This document shows positions 32,493 to 43,869 of a DNA stretch of 64,000 bases, in pieces; positions within the stretch are counted from its first letter, which is position 1, and the number at the start of each line of letters is the position of its first letter. Origin of the DNA: Sesamum alatum (lineage: Eukaryota > Streptophyta > Magnoliopsida > Lamiales > Pedaliaceae); assembly GCA_034509735.1 (NCBI GenBank), contig JACGWO010000005.1:16605264-16669263 (forward strand). The letters run 5' to 3'. The notes beneath the pieces were generated by a model, which saw nothing but the letters and a program-made list of their open reading frames with translations, made no database searches and was not told the DNA's origin. The translations under genes were made by a program, and so were the position numbers.

Positions 32493-34013
32493 ATCTCCCA
32501 CTTGACCCTTAAAGCCAATCGCCCATATGTCTAATCCCCATCTTCTCAAGATGTAGCGTCTAAGAATGTGTTTGGAACGGTGATGAGATCTCGGTTCCTT
32601 TGCTTGCGCTATTGCTCCGTTGTTATCACAGAAGATGACAACGGGCTCGGCGATGTTAGGCACCACACCCAACTCTTGGATGTAGTTTCTCATCCAAACC
32701 GCTTCCTTAGCAGCTTCTGAAGCTGCTATGTATTCAGTCTCTGTGGTGGAGTCAGCAATAGTTGCTTGCTTGGAACTTTTCCAAGCTACTACTCCTCCAT
32801 TGAGTTTGAATACGAACCCCGATTGAGACTTGGCATCATCGTCATCAAACTGGAAGCTAGCGTCGCTAAAACCTTCCAGAATTAGTTCTCCATTGCCATA
32901 GACTAGGAACATTTCCTTAGTCCTCCTTAGGTACTTAAGGATGCCCTTAACAGCATTCCAGTGTGCCTCTCCTGCGCAGGACTGATATCTGCTTGTTACG
33001 CTCAAAGCGTATGCAACATCACGCCTAGTGCAGTGGACCGCATATTGGATGCTACCTACGGCAAAAGCATAGGGGATGACTTTCATCCTTTCAAGTTCCT
33101 CATCAGTCTGTGGGGACTGTTTCTTGGACAACTTAATCCCAGGCCTCATGGGAAGGAATCCCCGTTTGGAGTTGTCCATTCGATATCTCTTTAGGACTTT
33201 CTCCATATACGAGTTTTGGGTGAGTCCTAACACCCTTTTAGATCTGTCCCTGACAATCTGGATGCCTAGGATGTAGGAGGCTTCACCCAAGTCCTTCATG
33301 GAAAACTTGGTTGACAACCATGCTTTTGTGTTTCCTAACATTCTAACGTCATTACCAATGAGCAGAATGTCATCCACATAAAGCACTAGGAACACAATTG
33401 AGCTCCCACTGACCTTCTTGTATACACATGGGTCGGATTCATTTTTGATGAAGTCATAACCCCGTATTACTTCATCAAAGCGAATGTTCCAACTTCGGGA
33501 TGCTTGTTTGAGGCCATAGATGGACTTCTGGAGACGACAAACTTTGTGTTCTTCTCCAGTGGCCTTGAAACCCTCCGGCTGATCCATATAGATCTCTTCT
33601 TCAATGAAACCGTTGAGGAAGGCCGTTTTCACGTCCATCTGCCATATCTCATAGTCATACCATGCTGCTATGGCGAGCAGAATCCGAATGGATTTAGCCA
33701 TGGCTACTGGCGAGTAGGTATCTTCAAAATCGACCCCGGGTCGTTGAGTGTATCCCTTAGCTACAAGCCTAGCCTTAAAGGTTGTGACTTCTCCATCAAT
33801 GCCAAGTTTGCGCTTGTAGACCCACTTACAGCCGACTGGCTTAACACCTTTCGGTGGATCTACAAGACTCCACACTTGGTTCTCGCTCATGGAGTCCATT
33901 TCGGCTTTCATGGCCTCAAGCCATTTCCCAGAGTCGATGTCAGACATCGCTTCTCCATACGTCTTAGGATCGTTATCCAAAAGATCGGTCGCACCTAGAA
34001 AGCCATATCTCAC
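32487..34013 (-). pseudogene. Element E reverse transcriptase-RNase H block (508 codons open)
   Basis: Domains in order: RT start (KWVYKRKLG, FKARLVAKGYTQRPGVDFE), first catalytic segment QMDVKTAFLNG, YGLKQASRSWN, catalytic YVDD (33369-33380), SYILGIQI, then RNase H with FSDASF, TETEYIAASEA and FCDNNGA carrying the expected acidic residues. This block would copy RNA to DNA and remove the RNA strand. Near the C-terminus a ~115-bp deletion between CATCTT repeats shifts the frame, so the last ~25 residues differ from C (which has TKPMSQSAH). The catalytic centre looks intact, but the upstream gag lesions mean the block would not be made from a normal polyprotein. Confidence 0.88.
32493..32503 (-). 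other. Polypurine tract of element E
   Basis: ATCTCCCACTT (sense AAGTGGGAGAT) lies directly next to the 3' LTR. Confidence 0.88.
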
Positions 34014-35340
34014 TGAAGGTCTGGATTCTCTAGTGAACCTACGGAGAACGGGAACGGCAGTGGTGACTGTGGGCGCTGACTATATCGGAGCCGGCGATTC
34101 AGGAACTGGGATTGGCTGTTCCTGAGGCTGTCCTTCATGCCTAGCATGTTGGACTTCTCGAGGTTGGTCAGCCCTTCGGCTGTTAATCCTGAATCCTCTA
34201 AGTGAGGGTTCCGCGGCCTCCTCTGATGGCTGGATTCCATCACTTGATTCCTCAAGGATCAGCTCATCAGGTTGGATATCCTCCGGAAAGCCTTGCTCCA
34301 AGAATACTGTATTTTTTGAAACAAACACCTTTTTGTTCCAAGGGGTCATAAAAGTAATAACCCGCAGTTTCTTTAGGGTATCCAACGAACCTGCATAAGC
34401 TAGACCTAGATTCTAACTTATCTCCTATTAACCTCTTGACGTATGCGGGGCTACCCCACACTTTCAAGTAGTTGTAGGATGCAGGCTTGCCGTGCCATAT
34501 CTCATATGGCATTTGGGTCAATGTACTAGTAGGCGCTAAATTCAACAATTTGGCCGCCGTTTCTAGTGCATAGCCCCAAAACGATAAGGGCAATTTGGTA
34601 AAACTCATCATGGACCGAACCATGTCCAACAGGGTTCGATTCCTCCTTTCAGAGACACCATTTAACTGTGGTGTTCCTGGAGGTGTCCATTCTGATATTA
34701 TACCATGTTCTTTTAGATAATCTAGGAACTCCGTACTAAGGTACTCACCGCCTCGGTCCGACCGAAGGACTTTAATTTTGCAGTTGGTTTGGTTCTCCAC
34801 TTCAAGTCTGAATTCTTTAAACCTCTCAAGAGCTTCAGACTTGTACCTCATCAGGTAAACATAACCATACCGTGAATGATCATTGGTAAAGGTTATGAAG
34901 TAGGAAAACCCACATTGGGCCTGCGTCCTTAGTGGCCCACATACGTCTGTATGGACCAAGTCCAACAGACCTGTGGCAAGCCTGCTTTGTCCTACAAAGG
35001 GCTTCTTGGTCATTTTCCCTCTTAGACAGGATTCAAAAGTTGGTAGATCGCTCAAGTCCCCAACCTCTAGGTTCTTTGAGTCTACCAACCTTTTTATCCG
35101 ATCTTGGGATATGTGACCTAGCCTAGCGTGCCACAGTCGTGCGTTCCCGTTATTATCTAATTTCCGTTTGAATTGTGCATTGAGGATGATATTCGTTTGT
35201 TGCAAGATATAGAGTCCGTTATGCAATGTACCAAGTAGATGAGCAATTCCACACCTCATCAAATAAAAGCAATTTTTATTGATTCTAAACTCATAACCAT
35301 TATTGTCCAACAATGGAATGGAAATGATGTTTTTAATCAT
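34010..35340 (-). pseudogene. Element E integrase block (357 codons open) and linker to RT
   Basis: Starts MIKNIISIPLLDN (end of protease/pre-integrase), then the zinc-finger-like WHARLGHIS...ESCLRGKM. The first Cys of the CxxC is Phe here (LPTFESC), whereas G keeps CESC. The catalytic triad is present: HTDVCGP, LRSDRGGEY and NGVSERRNR, with 35 residues between the second Asp and Glu, as in retroviral-type integrases. The DDHSR stretch of relatives is NDHSR. After about 34267 a frame break precedes the 34010-34255 linker that leads into RT. Integrase would insert element cDNA into the genome. Confidence 0.87.
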
Positions 35341-36449
35341 ACTGGGTACAAAATAAACTTGCTCTTAAATCCATGCTAATACTATCACTAATCACTAGAG
35401 TGGCGGATCCTACTACTTCTGCTGAGATGGCCTTGCCATTCCCAAGCTTCAGGATCATGTCCCCGCTACCCTGTTTTCTGCTTCTTTCCAACACCTGCAA
35501 GTCATTGCAAATGTGAGCTCCACAGCCGGTATCTAATACCCAAGAGGCAGAACAAGTGACCATATTAACCTCAATCACATATATACCTTGGTTCGAGAAG
35601 AGTTTGGGGCACTCTCTTTTCCAATGCCCTTTCTCACGGCAGTTGATACATATGTCATATGCCTTCGACTGTTGCTTGGAGACAACCTTTCCCTTTCCTT
35701 TGCCTTTCCCCTCTTTGGCAATGGGAACACTCTTAGTGTTCGTAGCTGCTTTGACGGCCTTTCCCTTCCCTTTCTTCTTCTTCCAACGTCCGGCACCCTT
35801 GCCTTTCGTATTAGAAGTCGAAGCACCTTCAAACAATATCGAAGGCGTGGACTTCTTAGTCGTTTGCCTCGTATTGCACCAACATATTAATCAACTCATG
35901 AATGCCCTTCTCAAGTGCGTTCATGTTGTAGTTGACGATAAATTGGTCAAAGGAGGGTGGGAGTGACTGAAGGATCACATCTATGTACGTTTCATTGTCG
36001 AGACCTACCTTTAGGTCCTCGAGCTTTTCCACCAGGGTAAGCATTTTAACCCCGTGCTCTTGTACAGAGGATCCTTCTGTCATTTTCGTTCCAAAGAACG
36101 CCTTGGTCGCGACATACCTAGTATGCTAGTCCGGGACTACATAGCAATCCTTAAGGCGAGCCATAATGGAGGGGACATCGTCTAGCCTTTCATATTGCTT
36201 CTGAATCTCATTGGTCATCGAAGCAAGTATGACGCTACGGACCTTCCGGTTATCCTTATGCCAAGTCTCGAACGTCTCACGTTCTTCTGGCGTGGATCCT
36301 TCCGGTAAGGTCCTAGGGAGAGGCTCGTCCATGACATAGCCTTGGTTCTCGTAATATAGGACTATCCTGAGATTGCGCAACCAGTCGTTGTAGTTTGTTC
36401 CATTGAATTTGTTTATCTCAAGAATGGTGGAAAGTGGGTTCTTAGACAT
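35333..36449 (-). pseudogene. Element E gag and protease start, broken
   Basis: ATG at 36449 (MSKNPLSTILEINKFNG). 107 codons are open to a stop at 36126, where relatives read Arg (VPDRHTRYVATK becomes VPD-stop). The core continues 36083-35856 (FIVNYNMNALEKG), a frameshift follows, then 35836-35333 gives the basic linker and an intact zinc knuckle CINCREKGHWKREC, followed by WVLDTGCGAHICND, the protease DTG active-site motif. Thus one stop and two frameshifts separate otherwise conserved parts. Confidence 0.88.
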
Positions 36450-38561
36450 TTTAAAATCTACATTTTAGAAAATAGCGCGCGATCAGCAGAAAATAAAAGA
36501 CAGTGGTTTTGATAAAATAATTAAATGCATGGACTTTAGTCATTTAATCCTCCCACTATTTATACGAAAACACGGTACTCTCAAACGTGATTTTCGGGAA
36601 ATCCTTTCCAAGTGGGCTTGGGATCCACAGCAATTTTTCCCATACCCCGCTTTTACGATTCGCATGGAAAAGATCTTGTGGGAGGTATTCCATACTATTC
36701 TCGTTCCACGAGATTCCCAAGATTATTGCCTCACCCTTTCACATGATCCTGAGGACTCCAAGCGAATCATGTTAATTGGGCGTTAGACCCAACCCAATCG
36801 ACCGAGCCACAGACCCACTGGTACCCCCACGACTCGTGAGACAGGTAGCAGCAGCCCATTTTTCGTTCATGACATAGTGCAGCTTCCTTTAAGTACAATA
36901 ACGTGCCACGACTCGTGAGACCACGCTATTGACCCAAAGCAGCTTCCTCACTATGCCATGGATTGGAAGGCATGGACAAACTCCTAGAGTTTATGTCCAC
37001 TTTGTCTAGGGTCTAATATTTTGACATTGGTCCAACCAATGTGAGAGTAGTAAATGACCGAGATCTCGAATAAATAAACATCTACACATACATCCATAAT
37101 GCGTAAATAAATCATCCATAGCAGTTATATGATAAATAAACAACCCATTCATCCATCATCATAACCACATGCAAAATTAAAGCCTAGCACGCCCCTGTTG
37201 AATGATCACGAGCCCGAATCCTATGCGACCCATTGAGCCCGCAGTGGATCTATGGTCAATCTAGGGTTGGTCCTATACTATTACATTAATAGTAACCCAA
37301 TCATCATGCTGATGGGCCTTGGTCTCTTTTCTCTTTCTTCACTTCATGGAAAACTCCAAGGGACCTCCCGTCTGGGCTCTCCATGTGGTCCTTCCTTCTT
37401 CTCCACCAATTACAAAAATAGAAACTTCACTCCTAGTCTACTCTCATTACATATTAACAAAAAAAAACCCAGCGAAAACCCGGGGGGAGTACATAAGGGG
37501 GGACGTAGAATGCCTTATTATTCCAAGGCAACTAGAAAGAGAGAAGGAGAAAGCAGTAAAAGAGGCACACAGGCCCAACAGAAAATAAACCATACATCCG
37601 GTCTAGGGCTCGTGATCATCCATTTCCATCCAACACACATAATCACATGATCCAATCGTATAATCACAATATACCAACAACACATGATATCCAATCATGA
37701 ATATCCAAAATAATAAATGAATATGTGCATAACGTGTGAAAAATAAAACACAAATATTGGTAATAATATTTTCTCGTTTTAGGAAAACCTTTCCTCATTA
37801 TTTTAAGTAAAATAACCACGGGATTCCAAATCCAATTTATTTTACTCCTAAAATAATGTCTTTAGAAAAATAGGCATAATTGAACCCAAAAAACAATTTT
37901 TCAAAATTAATTCAAAATTAAAACTGAAAATAATTAAAAAAATAAAAGAAAAACACTGCTAGGGTTTTGAAACCCTAGCAGCAGCCGCCGCCGGCAGCAC
38001 GCTGCGCGGCCTGGCATTCCGGCAGGCCGTCGCGCGCGCTGGCTCCCTTGCCTTGCGTGCCTGCTGGCCTGCTGGCTATCGGCCGTGCCGTGCGCAGTGC
38101 GCGCGCAGACGTGCACTGGGCACGCCTTCGTCTGCGTGCGCGCGAGCCTGGCGGCGCTGCCCAGAGTCCGTCCGCGCGCGGACTCTCAGGCGCGCAGCCT
38201 TACGCGCGCGCGCACCTGCGCCAGCCTCCCTGGCTGCGCGCTGCCCCTGCGCGACCGGCTGGGCGGGCGCGCGCAGGCTTCCCTTGCCTGCGCGCGTCTG
38301 CCCTACCGGCAGCGCGCGGCCAGCCCTCCCGACTGGCCGGCTACGTCGTTTCTCGTTTTTCGTTCAATTTTCCACCTCCTTTCCCAAGAAAAACAGAAAA
38401 ATACCAACATTCAGAAATTCACACGAATTAAAAGCAATAAAACAGACATACTTAAAATCAAGAAAAATCAAGATTTAATATAAAACATGCCAATATCACG
38501 TTTCATGCTTAGAACGCACATTAACCCTAGGCCTATAGACCGAACCGGGCTCTGATACCAC
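36450..38561 (-). other. Element E leader with primer-binding site
   Basis: About 2.1 kb. Primer site at 38547-38561 (sense TGGTATCAGAGCCC), then the GC-rich hairpin block, the AT-rich middle part, the conserved stretch near 37205-37250, and the paired palindromic motifs at 36828-36838 and 36907-36917 (79 nt apart). No gene is supported. Confidence 0.8.
37975..38345 (-). repeat. GC-rich hairpin block in element E leader
   Basis: Includes a perfect 11-bp stem (38268-38278 with 38286-38296), the same stem-loop that G carries at 43591-43619. Alternating CG runs and Arg/Ala-rich frames on both strands are composition effects. Confidence 0.83.
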
Positions 38562-39998
38562 TGAAAGAAATCAGTGGATCGTCCCGGGAATTGCGCGAAT
38601 ACGGAAGCGCGATAAAAATAAACATACAAAAATTAAAGCATGCTTTTAATTTAAAAGAACACGCTCAAGGGGTGTACCCTTGAGGTTCCCGGGCGTTCGG
38701 TGTATCTCATGATCATATAACATGTAAAGAAATCATGGAGGCCATAGAGTTGAAAAAAATAAAGAGGGACGAAAGTAAAACGAGACCTACCCGTTGTCGT
38801 TTTCGTCTTCAACGGCTACACGCGTTGTTCCCTGTTTTGCACCGAGATCTCGTTCTTGAGACCCTCCAAATCGTGACACACGATCCACCCACATATCTTG
38901 CACGTCGTGCTAGCAACGAACAAGTATTTTTGGAGAGGATAGATCAATCACACGTTATGAATTAACGGGACTAATCTTCTTTAGTTCTAATGTTCCAAGA
39001 ACAAAAGAACAAGAAATAATTTTCTTGAAGAGTGAGAGAGAGAGAGGCGGACGAGATGTAGGAGAGGGGGGAGTGTGTGTTGTGTGTGTGATTTCAAGAA
39101 TCATCATCATGCATTAGTTGGAAGCTAGAGGTATTTATAGAGGAGGAGTTTAATCCTCCTTAAACTCCAACTCTAAGAACCCTAATTTGACTAGGATTTT
39201 GACCTAGTCAAAGTCCTAATCAAACTAGTGTTTGACCTAGTCAAACAAATCCTAGCCTTACATCTCCCCTTTCCATCTCAACCGTTGATTTAAATTTAAT
39301 GGAATATTTAAATCCCATTAAATATTCCAAAAGGCCAAATAAATATAATAAATAAATATTAATATTTATTCTAGGCCCATAAAATCAATTCCCTTAATAA
39401 ATCCAATTTATTAATTTAATTCCCTTTATCAAATAGAAGGAATTAATTTCTCCAAGAAAATATAGGACCCGATTAAATCTAATTTAATCATTCCTTTACT
39501 CCAATATTTAATTCCAAATTAAATACTAAGTGTGTGTGGATAGTGCGTGACTCTTTAGGTTCACCATTCAGCTAGACTTGGTCGGATTCCTAGAATCCGT
39601 CCGTTACCATGGGTGGCCATCTAGCAATGGTCCATGGCACTAGAGACTAGGTGAAATATTGGGGGATGAACATTTAGGCTCTAACAGTACACTTGTCCTT
39701 CTGTCTTCGGTCTCATCACTCAGAGTCTAGGGCACGGAAAAATGCAGGTACCCATTTTGGACCTAAGTGTCGGTCTGTCCTTACTAAACGCCGCAAGGGA
39801 AACCTTCCCTTCTGTTTAGTTACTGTGGCCACAGATTCTAGGGACAAGACACAGAGCATACATGAGACTCAACTGTCAATGCCTTTTGATAGGAGACAGA
39901 TCCTTTCTTGGAAACTACTGTCACTCTGTACACCCGAGCTGTACTAGACATGGCTTATGACTACTCAAGAGTATTTTGGCAATCTCTCACCATATCTA
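38562..39998 (-). repeat. Element E 5' LTR, truncated by element G
   Basis: Starts TGAAAGAAATCAG next to the primer site and closely matches 28269-29738. It includes a TATA-like box (39132-39139) and the LTR core near 39606-39660, and stops at CATATCTA where another LTR begins. The missing ~550 bp is not found further right. Confidence 0.87.
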
Positions 39999-41944
39999 TG
40001 AAAGGAATTGTGGATCGTCCCGGGAAAAGCGCGAATGCGGAAGCGCGGTATAATAAAAAATAAATGCGGAATTTAAACATGCTTTTAAATTAAAACACGT
40101 TTCAAAGGGTGTGCCTTTGAAATTTTCCGGGTGTTCGGTGTATCTCATGAATAAATCACATAAAAGAATCATGGAGGCCATAGGGTTGAAAATAAAAGAG
40201 GACGAAAATCTAAAACGAGACCTACCCGTTGTTCCCCGTTTTGCACCAAGATCTCGTTCTTGAGACCCTCCAAATCGTGACACACGATCCACCCACGTAT
40301 CTTGCACGTCGTGCTAGCAACGAACAAGTTTATATTTTGGAGTGGATGAATCAACAACACGTTATGAATTAACGGTATTGATTCATCAAGTTCTAATGTT
40401 CCAAGAACAAGAGAACTAGTGGAATGTGTTTCTTGGAGAGAGAGAGGTGGACGAGAGATGAGAGGGAGAGATCCGAGTGTGTGTGTGTTGTGTGTGTGTT
40501 GGAGATTCATCATCCATCAACTTGTAGGATGCTAGGGGTTTATATAGAAGAGGAGTTTAATCCTCTTTAAACTCCTCTTTTAAGAACTCTAATTTGACTA
40601 GGATTTTGACCTAGTCAAAGTCCTAGTCAAAGTAGTGTTTTGACCTAGTCAAAACAATCCTAGCCATCCATCTCTCCCATTGATCTCAACCGTTGATTTA
40701 ATTTAATTTAATGGAATATTTAAAACCTATTTAAATATTTCCAAGAGGCTAAAATAAATATAAATATTATTTAAGCCCATTAAATAAATCCCTTTGATAA
40801 ATCTAATTTATCAATTTAATTCCTTATATCTAATAGAAGGAATTATTTCTCCAAGAAAAATAAAGGACCCGATTAAATCCAATTTAATCATTCCTTCACT
40901 CCAATATTTAATTCCTAATTAAATATCTAAATGTGTGTGGATAGTGTGTGACTCTTTAGGTTCACCTTTCAGCTAGACTTGGTCGGATTCCTAGAATCCT
41001 TCTGTTACCATGGGTGGCCATCTAGCAACGGTCCATGGCACTAGAGACTAGGTGAAATATTCAGGGATGAACATTTAGGCTCTAACAGTACACTTGTCCT
41101 TCTGTCTTCGGTCTCATCACTTAGAGTCTAGGGCACGGAAAATGCAGGTACCCATTTTGGACCTAAGTGTCGGTCTGTCCTCACTAAACGCCGCAAGGGA
41201 ATCCTTCCCTTCTGTTCAGTCACTGTGGCCACAGTTTTAGGGACAATGACCTAGAGTATACATGAGACTCAACTGCCAAAACCTATTGACAGGAGACAGA
41301 TCCTTTCTTGAAAACTACTGTCACTTTGCACACCAGAACTGCACTAGACATGGCTTATGACTACCAAAGAGAATTCTGGCAATCTCTCACCATATCTAAG
41401 ATACAGCCCTGATGTACAGGTAAACTCAGCAATTCCTCAAGTCAAAGGACTTGACCTGTACCGTTGGAACCGGGAATACACGTCATACCTTGCTGACCAT
41501 ACTCAAGGTCCTCTGTAAGACGGTTCCCGCGAGTCACCTCAGTCAGCTGCGTCCTAGCATGCTAACCCACTAACACTGCTTAGACGACCCTCGTCACCCG
41601 TCGATGAAAACACGACAGCAGGTGCTTAGTGCAAGTCTCAAATGGAATCCCGGTACCCATTTTCGGGATTCCTTGACTTGGAGATTTCCGGACTGATTCG
41701 GGAAGACTGATTCCATGGACCTACCTCCAAGCGTAGTCCCAGTCCCCGAAATTGATTCTCAGTCCGTGGGCTTTGTTTGCGTAGTGAACAGATATGGAAA
41801 ACAAATATAAGTGAACACAAACAAAGTGATGCCAAATGAAATTCACTTCTTTATTCATTAATGTTTTATCAAACACCTATAATTGTCTAGACATAGGTTA
41901 CACATACCCGCCAAAATTGGCTTACATGGTCACCTATTCTAACA
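39999..41944 (-). repeat. LTR G1
   Basis: TGAAAGGAATT to CACCTATTCTAACA, 1946 bp, very similar to G2. One deletion of about 37 bp between GTTGT repeats (near 40228) distinguishes it. TATA box at 40539-40546. Its left end meets E's LTR, its right end meets RT. Confidence 0.88.
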
Positions 41945-42077
41945 GAATGTCATCCACATAAAGCACTAGGAACACTATAGAGCTCCCACTGACCTTCTTG
42001 TATACACAAGGGTCGGATTCATTTTTGATGAAGTCATAGCCCCGTATCACTTCATCAAAGTGAATGTTCCAACTTCA
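41945..42077 (-). pseudogene. RT scrap (YVDD region) right of LTR G1
   Basis: 133 bp matching 45853-45985: sense reading includes WNIHFDE, DPCVYKK and LVLYVDD, with YVDD at 41949-41960. It is fused at 42077/42078 to leader sequence (TCCTGTGGGAGG), deleting gag and most of pol. Confidence 0.85.
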
Positions 42078-43869
42078 GGATCCTGTGGGAGGTATTCCAT
42101 ACCATTCTCGTTCCACGAGATTCCCAAGATTATTGCCTCACCCTTTCGCATGATCCCGAGGACTCCAAGCGAAAATCATGCTAATTGGGCGTTAGACCCG
42201 ACCCAATCGACCGAGCCATGGACCCACTAGTACCCCCACGACTCGTGAGACAGGTAACAGCAGCCCATTTTCGTTCATGACACAGTGCAGCTTCTTTTAA
42301 GTACAATAACGTGCCACGACTCGTGAGACCAATACTATTACAATAATAGTAACCCAATCATCATGCTGATGGGCCTTGGTCTCTTTTTCTCTTTCTTCAC
42401 TTCATGGAAAACGCCAAGGGACCTCCGGTCTGGGCTCTCCATGTGGTCCTTCCTTCTTCTCCACCAATTACAAAAAATGGAAACCTCACTCCTAGTCTAC
42501 TCTCATTACATATTAAAAAGTAGAAACCCCAGCGAAAACCCGGGGGGAGTACATAAGGAGGGAGGTAGAAAGCCTTATTATTCCAAGGCACTAGAAAGAG
42601 AGAAGGAGAAAGCAGTTAAAGAGGCACACAGGCCCAACAGAAAATTAAACCATACATCCGGTCTAGGGCTCGTGATCATCCATTTCCATCCAACACACAT
42701 AATCACATGATCCAATCACATAATAACAATATACCAATAATTCATGATTTCCAATCATAATAATCCAAAACAGAAATAAATGATCATGTGCGCAACGTGT
42801 GAAAAATAAAACACAAATATTGGTAATAATATTTTTTTCGTTTTAGGAAAACCTTTCCTCATTATTTTAAGTAAAATAACCCCGGGATTCCAAATCCAAT
42901 TTATTTTACACCTAAAATAATGTCTTTAGGAATTTAGGCAAAATTGAACCCAAAAACGAATTTTCAGAATTAATTCAAAATTAAAACTGAAAAGTAAATA
43001 ATAAATAAAAAATAATAATACTAGGGTTTCAAAAACCCTAGCTGCAGCAGCCGCCGGCCACCGCCACCAGCAGCAGCCGGCCGGCCGTGCGCGCAGGGCA
43101 GCAGGCCCAGCCTGCCGCCCCTGCGCGCGCGCAGGCACTGCCTGGCCGGGCGCGCGCGCGCGCAGGCCCCTTGCCTGCGTGCGCGCGCGCCTGGCCGGCA
43201 GCGCGCGCTGCGCGGCCTGGTGTTCCGGCAGGCCGTCGCGCGCGCAGGCTCCTCTGCCTCGCGCGCGCCGGCCTGCTGGTCGCCAGACGCGTGCCTGCGC
43301 TATGCGCAGTGCGCGCGCGCAGACGCACACTGGGCACGCCCGCTGGCGCGCGCGCGCAGACGCCTCCGTCTGCGTGCGCGCGCGCCTGGCAGCGCGCCTG
43401 GTGCCGTCCGCGCGCGAGCTCTCCGCCCGACAGCCTTGCGCGGCGCGCGCGCGCATGAGCGCGCCTACCGGCCGCGCGCGCGCAGACACCCTCGTCTGCC
43501 CGCGCGCGCGGCTGGAGGCGCCCCCTTGCGCGCGCGCTCGCGCGCAGCCATCCTGGCTGCGCGCTGCCCCTGCGCGGCCGGCTGGGCGGGCGCGCGCAGG
43601 CTACCCTTGCCTGCGCGCGTCTGCCCTGCCGGCAGCGCTCGGCTGGCCGGCTGTGGCGTTTCTCGTTTTCAGTTCAAATTTTCCCCCCGTTTCCCAAGAA
43701 AAACAGAAAATACCAACATTTAGAATTTCACACGAATTAAAAGCAATAAAACAACATGCTTTAATAATCAAGAAAATCAAGATTCAATTAAAACATGCTC
43801 AAAACACGTTTCATGCTTAAAACGCACATAAACCCTAGGCCTATACACCGAACCGGGCTCTGATACCAC
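42078..43869 (-). other. Leader of the left G unit, with deletion and primer-binding site
   Basis: Paired palindromic motifs (42237-42247, 42315-42325) are followed on the plus strand by a deletion junction near 42329 compared with 49383-49727. The rest runs through the hairpin block to the primer site at 43855-43869 (sense TGGTATCAGAGCCC). Confidence 0.8.
43040..43660 (-). repeat. Largest GC-rich hairpin block (left G leader)
   Basis: About 620 bp of CpG-rich sequence made of successive short inverted repeats. Clear stems are 43161-43167 with 43173-43179 (extended by GC runs), 43355-43362 with 43367-43374, 43482-43487 with 43494-43499, 43541-43550 with 43554-43563 (perfect 10 bp) and 43591-43601 with 43609-43619 (perfect 11 bp). 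Loops are short, C/T-rich on this strand. The long Arg/Ala-rich frames spanning it are not conserved in other copies. Confidence 0.85.

Larger units (their letters stand above)
28269..39998 (-). mobile_element. Element E: copia retrotransposon, best-preserved pol in the window
   Basis: On the minus strand: truncated 5' LTR (38562-39998), primer site, leader, gag, integrase, RT/RNase H, polypurine tract, 3' LTR (28269-32492, holding solo LTR F). The internal region is 6069 bp. Integrase and RT/RNase H remain open over 357 and 508 codons; gag has a stop and frameshifts. It sits in the plus-oriented LTR fragment D. The 5' LTR is cut by element G, so its TSD cannot be tested. Confidence 0.88.

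Noticed and set aside
43038..43820. Long overlapping open frames on both strands in the GC-rich blocks (also near 4050-4430, 24557-25020, 37934-38483, 49982-50462, 58272-58690)
   Set aside because: The proteins are Arg/Ala/Pro-rich on both strands and in several frames, as expected when stops are rare in GC-rich DNA. They are not conserved between copies and lie in retroelement leaders.
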